Shown: positions 1-8,513, counted from the first letter of the stretch. The stretch: DNA of 64,000 nucleotides from JBLHZY01 sp050633265 (GCA_050633265.1 JBOEGE010000001.1:62001-126000); one strand, 5' to 3'. Made by a program: numbers and translations. Notes: generated by a model not told the origin, from the letters alone.

Positions 1-233
1 CGCTTTCAGGAAGCCTGAAACACCGCGCCGAAAGCTCGATCAAAGCGGGCTGCGATATTGTGCTGCATTGCAACGGCAAACTGGCTGAAATGGACGCCGC
101 AGTCGCCGGCGCAGGCCGCCTAACAGCCCAAGCCCAGGCCCGCGCGGACCGCGTTATCGCAAGCCGCCCAGCCCCCCAAGCCATTGACATTCCCGCTGTG
201 GAAGCCGAACTTTACGCGCTGCTGAACGGGTAG
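1..233 (+). CDS. nagZ: Beta-N-acetylhexosaminidase NagZ, C-terminal fragment
   Basis: This is the last 76 or so codons of a gene entering from the left edge; the open frame starts at base 3 and ends with TAG at 231-233. The fragment contains the segment SSIKAGCDIVLHCNGKLAEM, typical of the C-terminal part of the GH3 enzyme NagZ, which removes N-acetylglucosamine from 1,6-anhydro-muropeptides during cytoplasmic cell-wall recycling. Position supports the call: in Rhodobacterales nagZ directly precedes scpA-scpB, and scpA starts 4 bases after this stop. The active-site region lies outside the window, so activity cannot be judged. Confidence 0.8.
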   Translation, partial: LSGSLKHRAESSIKAGCDIVLHCNGKLAEMDAAVAGAGRLTAQAQARADRVIASRPAPQAIDIPAVEAELYALLNG

Positions 234-237
234 GGCG

Positions 238-1026
238 ATGGCCGAGGACGAGTTTGAATTTGAGGAGCGTCAAAGTGTCGAGGATCGCCTCGCCGCAGAA
301 GCGCTGATTGTTGATGTCGAGGGCTTTGAAGGGCCGCTCGATCTGCTGCTGAGCCTCTCTCGCACCCAAAAGGTCGATCTGCGCCGGGTTTCTGTGCTGC
401 ATCTGGCCGAGCAATACCTTGCCTTTATCGAAGCCGCGCGCGAATTGCGCATCGAACTGGCGGCGGATTATCTGGTCATGGCGGCATGGCTCGCCTTTCT
501 CAAATCTCGCCTGCTTCTGCCCCCGGACCCAAGCGATGATGGCCCCTCGGGCGAAGAGCTGGCGGCCCATCTGGCCTTCCAACTTGAGCGCCTGGAAGCG
601 ATGCGCAAATCGGCCGCCCGGCTGATGGCGCGCGATCAAATGGGGCGCGATTTCTTTGCCCGTGGCATCCCTGAAAACGTTATGCGCGTGCGCAAAGTGA
701 CCTATACCGCGACCCTGCTTGATCTGATGCAAGGCTATGCGCGCATCCGCACCAAGGATGATTTTCGCCCCTTCGTGATGGATCGCGATGCGATCCTGAC
801 CATGGAACAAGCGCTTGAACGCATGCGCGCGCTGATCGGTTTTGCGGGCGATTGGACCGGGCTGGAAAGCTATCTGCCCGACGGCTGGCAAATCGAGCCA
901 AAGCGCCGCCGCTCCGCAACAGCCGCCACATTCGCCGCCTCTCTGGAACTCGCCAAAGCGGGCAAAATCGAGATCAGACAGGGCGAGACTTTTGCCCCGA
1001 TCCAAATACGAAAGACACCGCAATGA
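238..1026 (+). CDS. scpA: Segregation and condensation protein A
   Basis: The 262-residue protein is the kleisin subunit ScpA of the SMC-ScpAB condensin, which compacts and segregates chromosomes in the cytoplasm. The N-terminal segment FEGPLDLLLSLSRTQKVDL (about residues 29-47) is the family hallmark for binding the SMC neck, and LAADYLVMAAWLAFLKSRLLLP (about 73-95) is the conserved helix that follows. The C-terminal winged-helix region is shorter and less conserved. The ATG at 238 follows nagZ by 4 bases and the stop overlaps the scpB start as ATGA, which indicates translational coupling. Length is normal for alphaproteobacteria. Confidence 0.95.
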   Translation: MAEDEFEFEERQSVEDRLAAEALIVDVEGFEGPLDLLLSLSRTQKVDLRRVSVLHLAEQYLAFIEAARELRIELAADYLVMAAWLAFLKSRLLLPPDPSDDGPSGEELAAHLAFQLERLEAMRKSAARLMARDQMGRDFFARGIPENVMRVRKVTYTATLLDLMQGYARIRTKDDFRPFVMDRDAILTMEQALERMRALIGFAGDWTGLESYLPDGWQIEPKRRRSATAATFAASLELAKAGKIEIRQGETFAPIQIRKTPQ

Positions 1027-1790
1027 CTGTGGATGACGAGACAGGCACAGAGCCCGGGCAGGCGCAGACATCCGCCGAGAACACAGCCCTTGAAGAGGGG
1101 CAGGATGAGGCTGGCCTTGCCGCGCAAGCCGTTGAAGATACTGATGAAAAGGCTGATGCTCTTTCGCGCGACAGCCTCTTTGAAGCCCCCCCCGAGGCCG
1201 AACAAGAGCGCATGGTCGAAGCGATCCTTTTTGCCTCGGCCGAGCCTGTGAGCGTTGCAGAATTGAATGGCCGCATGCCCCACGGCGCAGATGCTGGCCG
1301 CGCGCTTGTACATCTGCAAAAGCGCTATGAAGGGCGCGGGGTGCGGGTTGTGAAAGTCGGTGAGGCTTGGGCGATGCGCACCGCGCCTGACCTTGGCTTT
1401 TTGATGCAAAAAGAGACCGTCGAGACCCGCAAACTCAGCCGTGCAGCGATCGAAACACTGGCCATTATCGCCTATCATCAGCCCGCCACCCGCGCCGAGA
1501 TCGAAGAAATCCGCGGCGTTTCTGTGTCGCGCGGCACGGTGGATCAGCTGATCGAGATGGAATGGATCCGCTTTGGCCGCCGCCGGATGACGCCCGGGCG
1601 CCCGGTGACTTATGTGGTCACGCAGGATTTTCTCGATCACTTCGGCCTTGAAAGCGCGCGCGATCTGCCCGGCCTTAAAGAGCTGCGCTCGGCTGGCCTG
1701 CTCGAAAGCCGCCCTGTGCCCGGCCTTGGCGATGGCGAGCCTTTGGAAGAGGATGATGAGGATCAGGTTGAGATGTTCGAGGACGATTGA
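1023..1790 (+). CDS. scpB: Segregation and condensation protein B
   Basis: ScpB is the dimeric winged-helix partner that sits on ScpA in the SMC complex. The ATG at 1023 is chosen because it overlaps the scpA stop (ATGA); an in-frame upstream extension would lie inside scpA. The 255-residue product has an acidic, poorly conserved N-terminus (about 1-55), then MVEAILFASAEPVSVAEL, and a second winged helix with SRAAIETLAIIAYHQPATRAEIEEIRG, the most recognisable ScpB signature. The C-terminal tail is very acidic (EEDDEDQVEMFEDD). Confidence 0.95.
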   Translation: MTVDDETGTEPGQAQTSAENTALEEGQDEAGLAAQAVEDTDEKADALSRDSLFEAPPEAEQERMVEAILFASAEPVSVAELNGRMPHGADAGRALVHLQKRYEGRGVRVVKVGEAWAMRTAPDLGFLMQKETVETRKLSRAAIETLAIIAYHQPATRAEIEEIRGVSVSRGTVDQLIEMEWIRFGRRRMTPGRPVTYVVTQDFLDHFGLESARDLPGLKELRSAGLLESRPVPGLGDGEPLEEDDEDQVEMFEDD

Positions 1791-1866
1791 GCGATGATGC
1801 GAAAACAGCCCTGAAAACGGCGCAATTGCATGTTAGGCCATGGGCAAATCAGAGGGAGAAATCGAG

Positions 1867-2082
1867 ATGAATACCAATCAGCTGATCAATATGGTCGTGC
1901 GTATGGTGCTGCGGCCTCTGATCAATAAGGGTATCAAAGCCGGCATTGATCGCGCCAGCCGGGGCCGCGCCCCAGCGGATCAAACACCCGAGCAAAAAGC
2001 CCTGCACGACCAACAAAGCAATGAGACAAGCAAACGCGCGCGGCAAGCCGCAAAGCTTGGCCGCCGCATGGGGCGTTTCTAA
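1867..2082 (+). CDS. Small conserved-type hypothetical protein
   Basis: This 71-residue protein begins MNTNQLINMVVRMVLRPLIN. The start at 1867 is preferred over an in-frame ATG at 1840 because GGGAGAA lies just upstream at a suitable distance. The N-terminal half is an amphipathic or weakly hydrophobic helix. The C-terminal half is hydrophilic and basic, ending RQAAKLGRRMGRF. Similar short proteins are recalled downstream of scpB in Roseobacter-type genomes, but no function is known. It may be cotranscribed with scpAB. Confidence 0.65.
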   Translation: MNTNQLINMVVRMVLRPLINKGIKAGIDRASRGRAPADQTPEQKALHDQQSNETSKRARQAAKLGRRMGRF

Positions 2083-2110
2083 GCGATTTCAAAGGATTGC
2101 GGCGCGATCT

Positions 2111-3217
2111 TTATGTTTTTGGCGCCGCGAAATGTTTGGACAGTTTCAACCCTTGGCCCTGATAATTTGAGGCAATGCCAGCGCCATAAAGCGTCTTAGG
2201 AATTGCGGCCATTTTCTCATAAACCAAACGGCCAACAACCTGCCCATGCTCAAGCACAAAGGGCGCCTCGTGGCAGCGCACTTCCAGCACGCCGCGCGAT
2301 CCCGCACCGCCCGCCGCAGAGTGGCCAAAGCCAGGATCAAAGAACCCCGCATAATGAACGCGAAATTCCCCGACCATAGCAAAATAGGGCGCCATTTCGG
2401 CCGCATGATCCGGCGGAATATGCACCGCCTCACGGCTGACGAGGATATAAAACGCGCCCGGATCAAGGATGATACGGCCCTCTTTGGTGCGAATTTCTTC
2501 CCAGAAATCAGCCGGATCATAGGCGCCAATACGATCCAGATCGATCACGCCTGTATGCGGTTTGGCGCGGTAGCCAACCAGATCGCTGCCCTCGGGGCGC
2601 AGATCAACCGAAAAGCCAAGGCCTTCGGAAATAACTGGCTCGCCATCAACCAGCGTTTGTGCAGCGTGGAGCGCGGTGAGCTGAGGATCGCTCAGAACGG
2701 CCTGACCATGGCGAAAGCGGATTTGATTAAGCCGCATCCCGGGGCGCACCAAAACCGAAAAGCTGCGCGGGCAAATCTCGGCATAAAGCGGGCCATGGTA
2801 GCCCGGCGCGATACGATCAAATTCAACGCCGCCATCCGTGATCAGCCGGGTGAGCAGATCAAGCCGCCCGGTTGAGCTTTTGGCATTGGCCACGGCTTGG
2901 ATACCCTTTGGAAGCGCAAGGCTTTCCATCAAAGGAACCACATAAACACAGCCCTTTTCGAGCACAGCCCCAGCCGACAGATCAATCTCGTGCATCTGAA
3001 ATTCGCCCAAACGATCCGCCACCGTATTGCCCGCCCCCGTAAGGAAGGAGGCGCGCACGCGGTAGGCCTTGGTGCCAAGACGCAGATCAAGCGAAGCGGG
3101 TTGGATCTGTTCGGGCAGGATCGCCGGGCTGCCGGTCAGCGCGCCCATAGCGATCATTTCAGCAAGCGTTTGGCTTGGCAAAACCCCGGTTCCGCTGGTG
3201 ATTTGGTGCTGGTTCAT
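2111..3217 (-). CDS. dcd: dCTP deaminase, long form
   Basis: The 368-residue product matches the long alphaproteobacterial type of dCTP deaminase, which makes dUTP from dCTP in the route to dTMP. It starts as a normal Dcd (GVLPSQTLAEMIAMGALTG, then PASLDLRLG at about 42-50). The active-site-like segment KSSTGRLDLLTRLITDGG lies near residues 113-130, with RPGMRLNQIRF near 157. A second, diverged copy of the same fold fills the C-terminal half (from about residue 190). This doubling explains the length compared with about 190 residues in E. coli Dcd. Start at 3217; the gene stands alone, convergent with the small ORF ending at 2082. Confidence 0.85.
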   Translation of the reverse strand: MNQHQITSGTGVLPSQTLAEMIAMGALTGSPAILPEQIQPASLDLRLGTKAYRVRASFLTGAGNTVADRLGEFQMHEIDLSAGAVLEKGCVYVVPLMESLALPKGIQAVANAKSSTGRLDLLTRLITDGGVEFDRIAPGYHGPLYAEICPRSFSVLVRPGMRLNQIRFRHGQAVLSDPQLTALHAAQTLVDGEPVISEGLGFSVDLRPEGSDLVGYRAKPHTGVIDLDRIGAYDPADFWEEIRTKEGRIILDPGAFYILVSREAVHIPPDHAAEMAPYFAMVGEFRVHYAGFFDPGFGHSAAGGAGSRGVLEVRCHEAPFVLEHGQVVGRLVYEKMAAIPKTLYGAGIASNYQGQGLKLSKHFAAPKT

Positions 3218-3277
3218 GCTCTTCCCTCGCGCAAGGGCGCAACGGTTTGTCTGCCGCCGGCCTCGCTCTTTGATAGC

Positions 3278-3301
3278 AAAAACGCCCGCGCCTTTGGGGC
3301 G
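3278..3301 (-). terminator. Probable intrinsic terminator of tRNA-Pro
   Basis: Read on the minus strand, a short GC stem (CGCCC pairing with GGGCG, 3301 down to 3283) is followed by TTTTT (3282-3278). It lies 16 bases beyond the CCA end of the tRNA. The stem is only 5 bp, so efficiency is uncertain. Confidence 0.5.
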
Positions 3302-3317
3302 ACGAGCGTGTTTGAAT

Positions 3318-3394
3318 TGGTCGGGCTAGCAGGACTCGAACCTGCGACCTTCCGTCCCCCAGACGGACGCGCTACCAGACTGCGCCATAGCCCG
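3318..3394 (-). tRNA. tRNA-Pro (anticodon GGG)
   Basis: On the minus strand a 77-nt cloverleaf reads 5' CGGGCTA acceptor, D-stem GCGC/GCGC, anticodon stem TCCGT/ACGGA enclosing the loop CTGGGGG (anticodon GGG), variable loop AGGTC, T-stem GCAGG/CCTGC around TTCGAGT, acceptor 3' strand TAGCCCG, discriminator A and an encoded CCA. All stems pair. It decodes CCC/CCU. It is transcribed in the same direction as dcd and merR. Confidence 0.95.
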
Positions 3395-3507
3395 ACTGGG
3401 GCTTTCATACCGTTTTTCCACGCAGGAACAAGGCACATTTTTGCATTTTCTTTCCGCGCCAGACATGGAGGCGATACGCATCGCGAAACTGCGGGCAAAA
3501 CGAGATC

Positions 3508-4797
3508 CTACATCCGCGCGCGCAGCGTGGCCAAGCGGGCGTAAATCGCGCTAAGCGCCTCTTGATCGGTGCTTGGCGCCTTGGGGCCGCGCAGGGCGTT
3601 AAGCGCGGCAAATTCTTCATCCGGCAGATCATCATCATCATCCGGGTCGTTAGGAATATCTGCTGTGATCTCAGAGGCTTGCGCGGTTTGCGCAGGTTCA
3701 GCGGGGGCAGGGGGCGCCATGGGTGCTGCGTCTTGAGCTTCGTCTTCGCCTATGGGCGCAGGCTTGGCCATGGGCGCATCAAACGCTGCATCGGCCGCGG
3801 CGCTCTCTGTTTCGGGCGCATCCAGGGCCGGTTCTACATCATCAAGCGCAAGACCATCTTCAAAATCAGAGGTTTGCGCCAGATCGTCTTCCTCCTCCCC
3901 ATCCCAAACATCCGCGGCCGCTGCTTCATCAGTGCGCGCGCTCAGAGGCTCTTCTTCGCCAGCGTCAAGCGGCGCGCCGGTCAAAAGCGGTTCGGGGGCC
4001 ATCCATTCTGCGGGGGGCTCTTGCGGCGCTGCGCCGTCAGCTCCGCTCAAATCGGCGGAATCTGCGCCATCAAGCGGCGCATCGGGCTGAATGAAATCAG
4101 GGGTGTGATCGCCAAAGGAGGGCTCTGCATTTTGCGCGGGGTGATCGCTTTCGGCCGCTTCGGGATCAGTAGGCGCTAGCGGCGCCTCGGATGCAAAATT
4201 GGGGAATGTATCGTCAATTTCCCTGTCCTGAGAAGGGGTTAGGCCAGTTTCTTCAAGGAGATCGCCTTGAACCGGCACGGCCGGCGCGATCGGCTCGGCA
4301 GGCGTAGGTGGCTCGGGTGGCCTGGGCGGTGTAATGGGCGCGATTGGCTCTGGCGGGGCGATCGGTTCAATCCCCAGAGCAGTCGTATCAACAGGCTCAG
4401 CGCTTGGCTGGGTCAACGGCACCACGTTATCAACAACGGGCTCTGCCATCTGCGGCACATCAATAGCCATCGGCGCTTCTGCAACGCTGTCTGACGGGCT
4501 TTCCCCCATGGCAAGATCATCATCGATGGGTTGCGATAGGGCGCAGACATGGCGCACGCCTTCTTCGCGCAGCAGCTTTTGCACGCCGCGAATGGTCATC
4601 CCATCGTCATGCAGCAATTGCTTGATACCGCCCAAAAGCTCCATATCGGCCGGGCGGTAATAGCGCCGCCCGCCAGCCCGTTTGATCGGCTTTACCTGCG
4701 TAAATCGGCTTTCCCAGAAACGCAAAACATGCGTGGGCGTGCCCAGCCAATCGGCGACCTCGCTAATGGTGCGAAACGCGTCGCGAGACTTATCCAT
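3508..4797 (-). CDS. MerR-family regulator with long acidic/proline-rich tail
   Basis: Residues 1-85 form a MerR winged-helix DNA-binding domain (FRTISEVADWLGTPTHVLRFWE, then RRYYRPADMELLGGIKQLLHDDGMTIRGVQKLLREEG). The rest of the 429 residues has no recognisable effector domain: a proline-rich stretch (about 145-180, repeated PEPIAP-like units) is followed by a very acidic, low-complexity region (about 185-400). The last 25 residues (LSAIYARLATLRARM) look helical. This architecture is known for the MerR-type gene next to ihfA in alphaproteobacteria, where the inducer is unknown. It lies 12 bases downstream of ihfA and is probably the last gene of the DUF177-rpmF-plsX-fabH-ihfA operon. Confidence 0.8.
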   Translation of the reverse strand: MDKSRDAFRTISEVADWLGTPTHVLRFWESRFTQVKPIKRAGGRRYYRPADMELLGGIKQLLHDDGMTIRGVQKLLREEGVRHVCALSQPIDDDLAMGESPSDSVAEAPMAIDVPQMAEPVVDNVVPLTQPSAEPVDTTALGIEPIAPPEPIAPITPPRPPEPPTPAEPIAPAVPVQGDLLEETGLTPSQDREIDDTFPNFASEAPLAPTDPEAAESDHPAQNAEPSFGDHTPDFIQPDAPLDGADSADLSGADGAAPQEPPAEWMAPEPLLTGAPLDAGEEEPLSARTDEAAAADVWDGEEEDDLAQTSDFEDGLALDDVEPALDAPETESAAADAAFDAPMAKPAPIGEDEAQDAAPMAPPAPAEPAQTAQASEITADIPNDPDDDDDLPDEEFAALNALRGPKAPSTDQEALSAIYARLATLRARM

Positions 4798-4809
4798 CAG
4801 ATACGCGCC

Positions 4810-5112
4810 TTACTTTTTGTTGCCAGCCGCGACACGATCTTTCATCAGGTGCGAAGGCCGGAATGTCAGCACTTTGCGTGGCAGGATAGGCACTTCATCG
4901 CCGGTCTTTGGATTGCGGCCAACGCGCGCCGCTTTGGAACGGACCGAGAATGTGCCGAAAGACGAGATTTTCACCGTGTCGCCAGAAGCGAGCGCATCGG
5001 ACATATGCCCAAGCACGGATTCAACCAATTGCGCGGATTCGTTACGGCTCAGACCAACTTCGCGAAAAACCGCTTCGCTAAGATCCATCCGTGTCAGTGT
5101 TTTGTCGCTCAT
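4810..5112 (-). CDS. ihfA: Integration host factor subunit alpha
   Basis: The 100-residue product is the alpha subunit of IHF, the nucleoid protein that bends DNA sharply at specific sites. Conserved features are LTRMDLSEAVFREVGLSRNE at the N-terminus, the body VKISSFGTFSVRSKAARVGRNPKTG, and the DNA-contacting arm around PRKVLTFRPS. The start at 5112 (MSDKTLTRMDL) is preferred over an in-frame ATG at 5157 because the family begins there and GGGGGAAC precedes it. It sits between fabH and merR on the same strand. Confidence 0.95.
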   Translation of the reverse strand: MSDKTLTRMDLSEAVFREVGLSRNESAQLVESVLGHMSDALASGDTVKISSFGTFSVRSKAARVGRNPKTGDEVPILPRKVLTFRPSHLMKDRVAAGNKK

Positions 5113-5204
5113 ACTGTTCCCCCAAGGATTGCTATCTGCAACCATAGGGCGGTTCAAATTTCCGAGTCAATATCAACAGCTTGCATCACGCTCTTAAGTG
5201 GCAA

Positions 5205-6179
5205 TTACCAGCGTAAAACAACCGATCCCCAGGCCAAACCGCCCCCGATTGCCTCTGTAACGATCAAATCGCCCTGATTGATGCGCCCTTGTTGCTTGCC
5301 AACAGACAGGGCGAGGGGAATCGATGCGGCCGAAGTATTGCCGTGATCTTGGACCGTCACGATCACACGATCCATCGACAGGCCCATCTTTTTGGCCGTG
5401 CCTTCAATGATGCGGATATTGGCCTGATGGGGCACAACCCATGTCACATCATCCGCGCCAAGCCCGGCTTTTTCGAGCGCGGTTTCCGCCGTCGCGGCCA
5501 ATTTGCCAACTGCTTGGCGAAACAGCGGATTGCCCTGCATGCGCAATTTTCCGGCCGTACCCGTGCTGGAGACGCCACCATCGACATAAAGCATGTCGCG
5601 AAAACTGCCGTCGGAATTGAGATCAGAGGCCAGAATGCCGCGATCCGCCGATGTGCCGCTCGCCGCGACGCCTTCCAAAATCACAGCCCCCGCCCCATCG
5701 CCAAACAAAACGCAAGTGGCGCGATCCGTCCAATCCATGATCCGGCTGAAGGTCTCTGCACCAATCACCATCACGCGTTTGGATTGCTCGGAAGCAATCA
5801 GCGCATTGGCATTGGTCAGCGCATAGACGAACCCTGCACAAACCGCTTGAACATCAAAGGCATAGCCATGTTTCATGCCCAGCCCGGATTGCACCATTGT
5901 GCCCACGGAAGGGAAGGTCAGATCGGGGGTTGAGGTGGCCACGATGATCGCGTCCAGATCATCGGCCGTAAGCCCGGCATCCTTAAGCGCCGCTTGGGCC
6001 GCTTTGATCGCCAGCATCGAGGTTGTTTCGCCCTCGGCGGCAAAATGGCGCCGCTCAATGCCCGAGCGGGTGCGAATCCACTCATCCGATGTATCCAAGC
6101 TTGTTTCAAATTCTGCATTCTCAACAATACGTTCGGGCAAATAATGCCCAACGCCACGGATCTGCGCCCGAATTTTCAT
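5205..6179 (-). CDS. fabH: 3-oxoacyl-ACP synthase III (KAS III)
   Basis: FabH condenses an acyl-CoA primer, usually acetyl-CoA, with malonyl-ACP to start type II fatty acid synthesis. The 324-residue protein keeps the catalytic triad: Cys114 in QAVCAGF, His251 in PHQANIRI and Asn281 in HGNTSAAS. The start ATG overlaps the plsX stop (ATGA), the usual plsX-fabH coupling. Length and motifs are normal. Confidence 0.97.
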   Translation of the reverse strand: MKIRAQIRGVGHYLPERIVENAEFETSLDTSDEWIRTRSGIERRHFAAEGETTSMLAIKAAQAALKDAGLTADDLDAIIVATSTPDLTFPSVGTMVQSGLGMKHGYAFDVQAVCAGFVYALTNANALIASEQSKRVMVIGAETFSRIMDWTDRATCVLFGDGAGAVILEGVAASGTSADRGILASDLNSDGSFRDMLYVDGGVSSTGTAGKLRMQGNPLFRQAVGKLAATAETALEKAGLGADDVTWVVPHQANIRIIEGTAKKMGLSMDRVIVTVQDHGNTSAASIPLALSVGKQQGRINQGDLIVTEAIGGGLAWGSVVLRW

Positions 6180-7282
6180 ATGTCTTTTTCGCTTTCGTTC
6201 CCACTCAAGGGCTCATCTTGGCCTGCCAAGTCGGCCGATGCAACCCGGGCAGCAAGACGTTCGGAAAAGCCTGATTGGGCAAGGGTATAGGCAAGCTTCA
6301 GGGCCGCAGAAACGCCCGTGGCATCCGCCGAGCCATGGGATTTCACCACCGTGCCGTTCAGCCCCAAAAACACCCCGCCATTCACCCGCCTTGGATCAAT
6401 CCGCTTTGAGAGGCGGCGCATGGAGGTCACAGCGAGCAGGGCGGCAATGCGCGAAAGCGGTGTGGCTTTGAACGCATCCTTGAGCAGATCACCGATCAAT
6501 TTGGCCGTGCCTTCGCCGGTTTTCAGCGCAACATTGCCAGTAAACCCATCCGTGACGATCACATCGCATTTGGCTGAGGGAATATCACCGCCCTCAACAA
6601 AGCCAACAAATTCAAATTCGCCAACCCCGGCCGCGCGTTCGATCATATCATGAGCGGCCTTAAGCTCAGCGCGGCCCTTATGCTCTTCTGTGCCAACATT
6701 GAGCAAGCCAATGCGCGGGTGGGGCAGCCCCATACCATTGCGCGCATAAGAGGCGCCCATCAGCGCAAATTGCAGCAAGTCTTGCTGATCCGCGCGAATA
6801 TCCGCGCCCACATCCAGCATAACATTAAAGCCGCCGGGATTGCGCGAAGGCCAAAGGCAGGCAATGGCGGGGCGGTTCACACCCGCAAGGCGGCGCAAGC
6901 GCAGCATCGAAATCGCCATCAAAGCGCCCGTGTTGCCACAGCTGATACAGGCATCCGCCTCGCCCGAGCGCACGGATTCAACCGCCGACCACATCGAAGT
7001 TCCCTTGCCATGGCGCATCACCTGGCTCGGCTTATCCTCCATCGAAACAACGCCCTCGGCATGGCGCAGCTCGCAGCGGCCCGCCAAGACGCGCTTTTTG
7101 CGCACAAGCTTGCGCAGCTCGTCTTCGGGCCCGTGCAGAATAAAGGAAAGATCAGGATTCTTACTCGCAGAACGCGCAACGCCGGCGACAACTGCCGCCG
7201 GCCCACGATCGCCGCCCATGGCGTCAACCGAAAGAGTAATGCGAGAGGCACTCGTTTGCGTGTCTGTCAATTGCTTTGACAT
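6176..7282 (-). CDS. plsX: Phosphate acyltransferase PlsX
   Basis: PlsX converts acyl-ACP to acyl-phosphate, the donor for glycerol-3-phosphate acylation by PlsY, so it links fatty acid and phospholipid synthesis at the membrane surface. The 368-residue sequence has the family start LSVDAMGGDRGPAAVVAGV (about 17-35), the central CISCGNTGALMA and the segment IVTDGFTGNVALKTGEG. It lies 24 bases after rpmF and overlaps fabH by 4 bases, as in most proteobacterial rpmF-plsX-fabH operons. Confidence 0.97.
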   Translation of the reverse strand: MSKQLTDTQTSASRITLSVDAMGGDRGPAAVVAGVARSASKNPDLSFILHGPEDELRKLVRKKRVLAGRCELRHAEGVVSMEDKPSQVMRHGKGTSMWSAVESVRSGEADACISCGNTGALMAISMLRLRRLAGVNRPAIACLWPSRNPGGFNVMLDVGADIRADQQDLLQFALMGASYARNGMGLPHPRIGLLNVGTEEHKGRAELKAAHDMIERAAGVGEFEFVGFVEGGDIPSAKCDVIVTDGFTGNVALKTGEGTAKLIGDLLKDAFKATPLSRIAALLAVTSMRRLSKRIDPRRVNGGVFLGLNGTVVKSHGSADATGVSAALKLAYTLAQSGFSERLAARVASADLAGQDEPLSGNESEKDI

Positions 7283-7306
7283 GCGCGAGGGCCCAATCTG
7301 CGGGGC

Positions 7307-7516
7307 TTACGCCGCGTCTTCGTCGTCGAGATCGATCTCGTTGGCTTGCGCCACAACTTCGCGATCATCGTATTGGCCGCAAGCGGAACATACGTGATGC
7401 GGGCGTTTCAATTCGCCACAGTTGCTGCACTCAGCTGGATTGCCAGCAACCAGAGCATCGTGCGCACGGCGCATATTGCGCTTGGAGCGCGTAATTCTAT
7501 TCTGTGGGACAGCCAT
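7307..7516 (-). CDS. rpmF: 50S ribosomal protein L32
   Basis: The 69-residue protein starts MAVPQNRITRSKRNMRRAHD, diagnostic for L32. The zinc-ribbon cysteines are present as CSNCG and CSACG, so this is the zinc-binding form. The basic N-terminus contacts 23S rRNA. The gene sits between DUF177 and plsX as usual, but the gap to DUF177 is unusually long (427 bases) and holds a repeat array. Confidence 0.97.
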   Translation of the reverse strand: MAVPQNRITRSKRNMRRAHDALVAGNPAECSNCGELKRPHHVCSACGQYDDREVVAQANEIDLDDEDAA

Positions 7517-7593
7517 GTCACAACCTCGAATTCGGGGGGCATCTTTGCCCCGTTGTCTTGTTACGGGCGACGGGCATTCCCGGCGTTTCCGTT

Positions 7594-7763
7594 GGGGCTA
7601 GCCCCGCGAATGTATCATGGGGCTAGCCCCGCGAATGTATCATGGGGCTAGCCCCGCGAATGTATCAGGGGCAAAACCCCGCGATCTTCTCTTGGCGCCA
7701 GGCCCCGCGAACGCATCTTGAAGCCTGAGCTTCGCGAATTGGTCTGGGGCAGGCCCCGGTATC
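7594..7763 (-). repeat. Array of about seven 24-27 bp hairpin-forming direct repeats in the rpmF leader
   Basis: Three near-identical units (7594-7618, 7619-7643, 7644-7667) each hold the perfect palindrome GGGGCTAGCCCC plus a spacer read on the plus strand as GCGAATGTATCA. Four diverged units follow (7668-7692, 7693-7718, 7719-7745, 7746-7763). In several diverged units the stem changes but pairing is kept: GGGGC-CT-GCCCC, GGGG-TTTT-GCCCC and GAAGC-TCAG-GCTTC on the minus strand. The array lies inside the DUF177-rpmF intergenic region and would be transcribed as a row of small RNA hairpins upstream of rpmF. Apart from this array, 7517-7943 shows no gene. Confidence 0.85.
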
Positions 7764-7943
7764 TCGTTTTCCCATCCCGGCAGATGCCAAATGGAAAGGC
7801 GCTTGGCTCAAAGCAAATCACTTAAAAACAAGCTGTCTGCGCGTCATATGCGCAACCTGTATCAATGATCAACCCATATTGCGAGCGAGGCCGGGAACAT
7901 ACTGCGAATCCCGCTCCGCGCAAGGCTTTTCTTGAAGCACCGT

Positions 7944-8513
7944 TTAGTTGTCTTTTTCCAACTTGTCACGCAGCGCTTTCAACCCGGCAAATGGTTTGGT
8001 CTCTTCCTCTGTCATTGGGGCAACACCGGGCTGGGCAAATGCGGTTTGCGCAAGCTCAGCACCGGGCGCACGCGGATAAAGCGGCAGGGCCAGCGCAAGC
8101 TCTTCGGCCATCAAAGCCCCAAGATCAATCACCGCGGGCAATTCTTCGGCCGTTTCATCCTCGGGCATCTCCATTTCAGAGCCGCCGCTTTCAGAAATAA
8201 CGATCTCGGGCATCTCCGAAAGATAGCGCCGCGTCACTTTCTCATCAATGCGCGTGCTCACAGGGCCGCCCGTCACAACGCAGATCTGCTTTACGGTTGC
8301 GCCCAATTGGCCCGCAAGCGCCCAATCGCGCTTGCCAAGCGGGGTCAGCTCAGCGGTAAAGCGCAGCTTATGCAGCTCTTCAAGGCCCAGATCGGATGCC
8401 AAAGCCGCGCGCTGCGTGGCATCGGGCTCTATTGTATAGCGGTTGGTTTTGCGTCCGCCCATTTCGGCAACACGCACCAAAAGGGACCATGGAAATTCGT
8501 TTTCGCTTGTCAC
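7944..8513 (-). CDS. DUF177 (YceD-like) protein
   Basis: The 189-residue protein belongs to the DUF177/YceD family, almost always encoded before rpmF and linked to 23S rRNA metabolism in other organisms. The central segment QICVVTGGPVSTRIDEKVTR carries the conserved cysteine-containing motif of the family. A second conserved part, PAVIDLGALMAEELALALPLYPRAPG, lies near residues 125-150. It is divergent from bamE, so its promoter should lie in 8514-8595. Confidence 0.88.
   Translation of the reverse strand: MTSENEFPWSLLVRVAEMGGRKTNRYTIEPDATQRAALASDLGLEELHKLRFTAELTPLGKRDWALAGQLGATVKQICVVTGGPVSTRIDEKVTRRYLSEMPEIVISESGGSEMEMPEDETAEELPAVIDLGALMAEELALALPLYPRAPGAELAQTAFAQPGVAPMTEEETKPFAGLKALRDKLEKDN

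Noticed and set aside
7594..7763. CRISPR-like array
   Set aside because: The repeats are contiguous, with no unique spacers of constant length, and no cas genes are nearby. The unit is a small palindrome plus a conserved linker.
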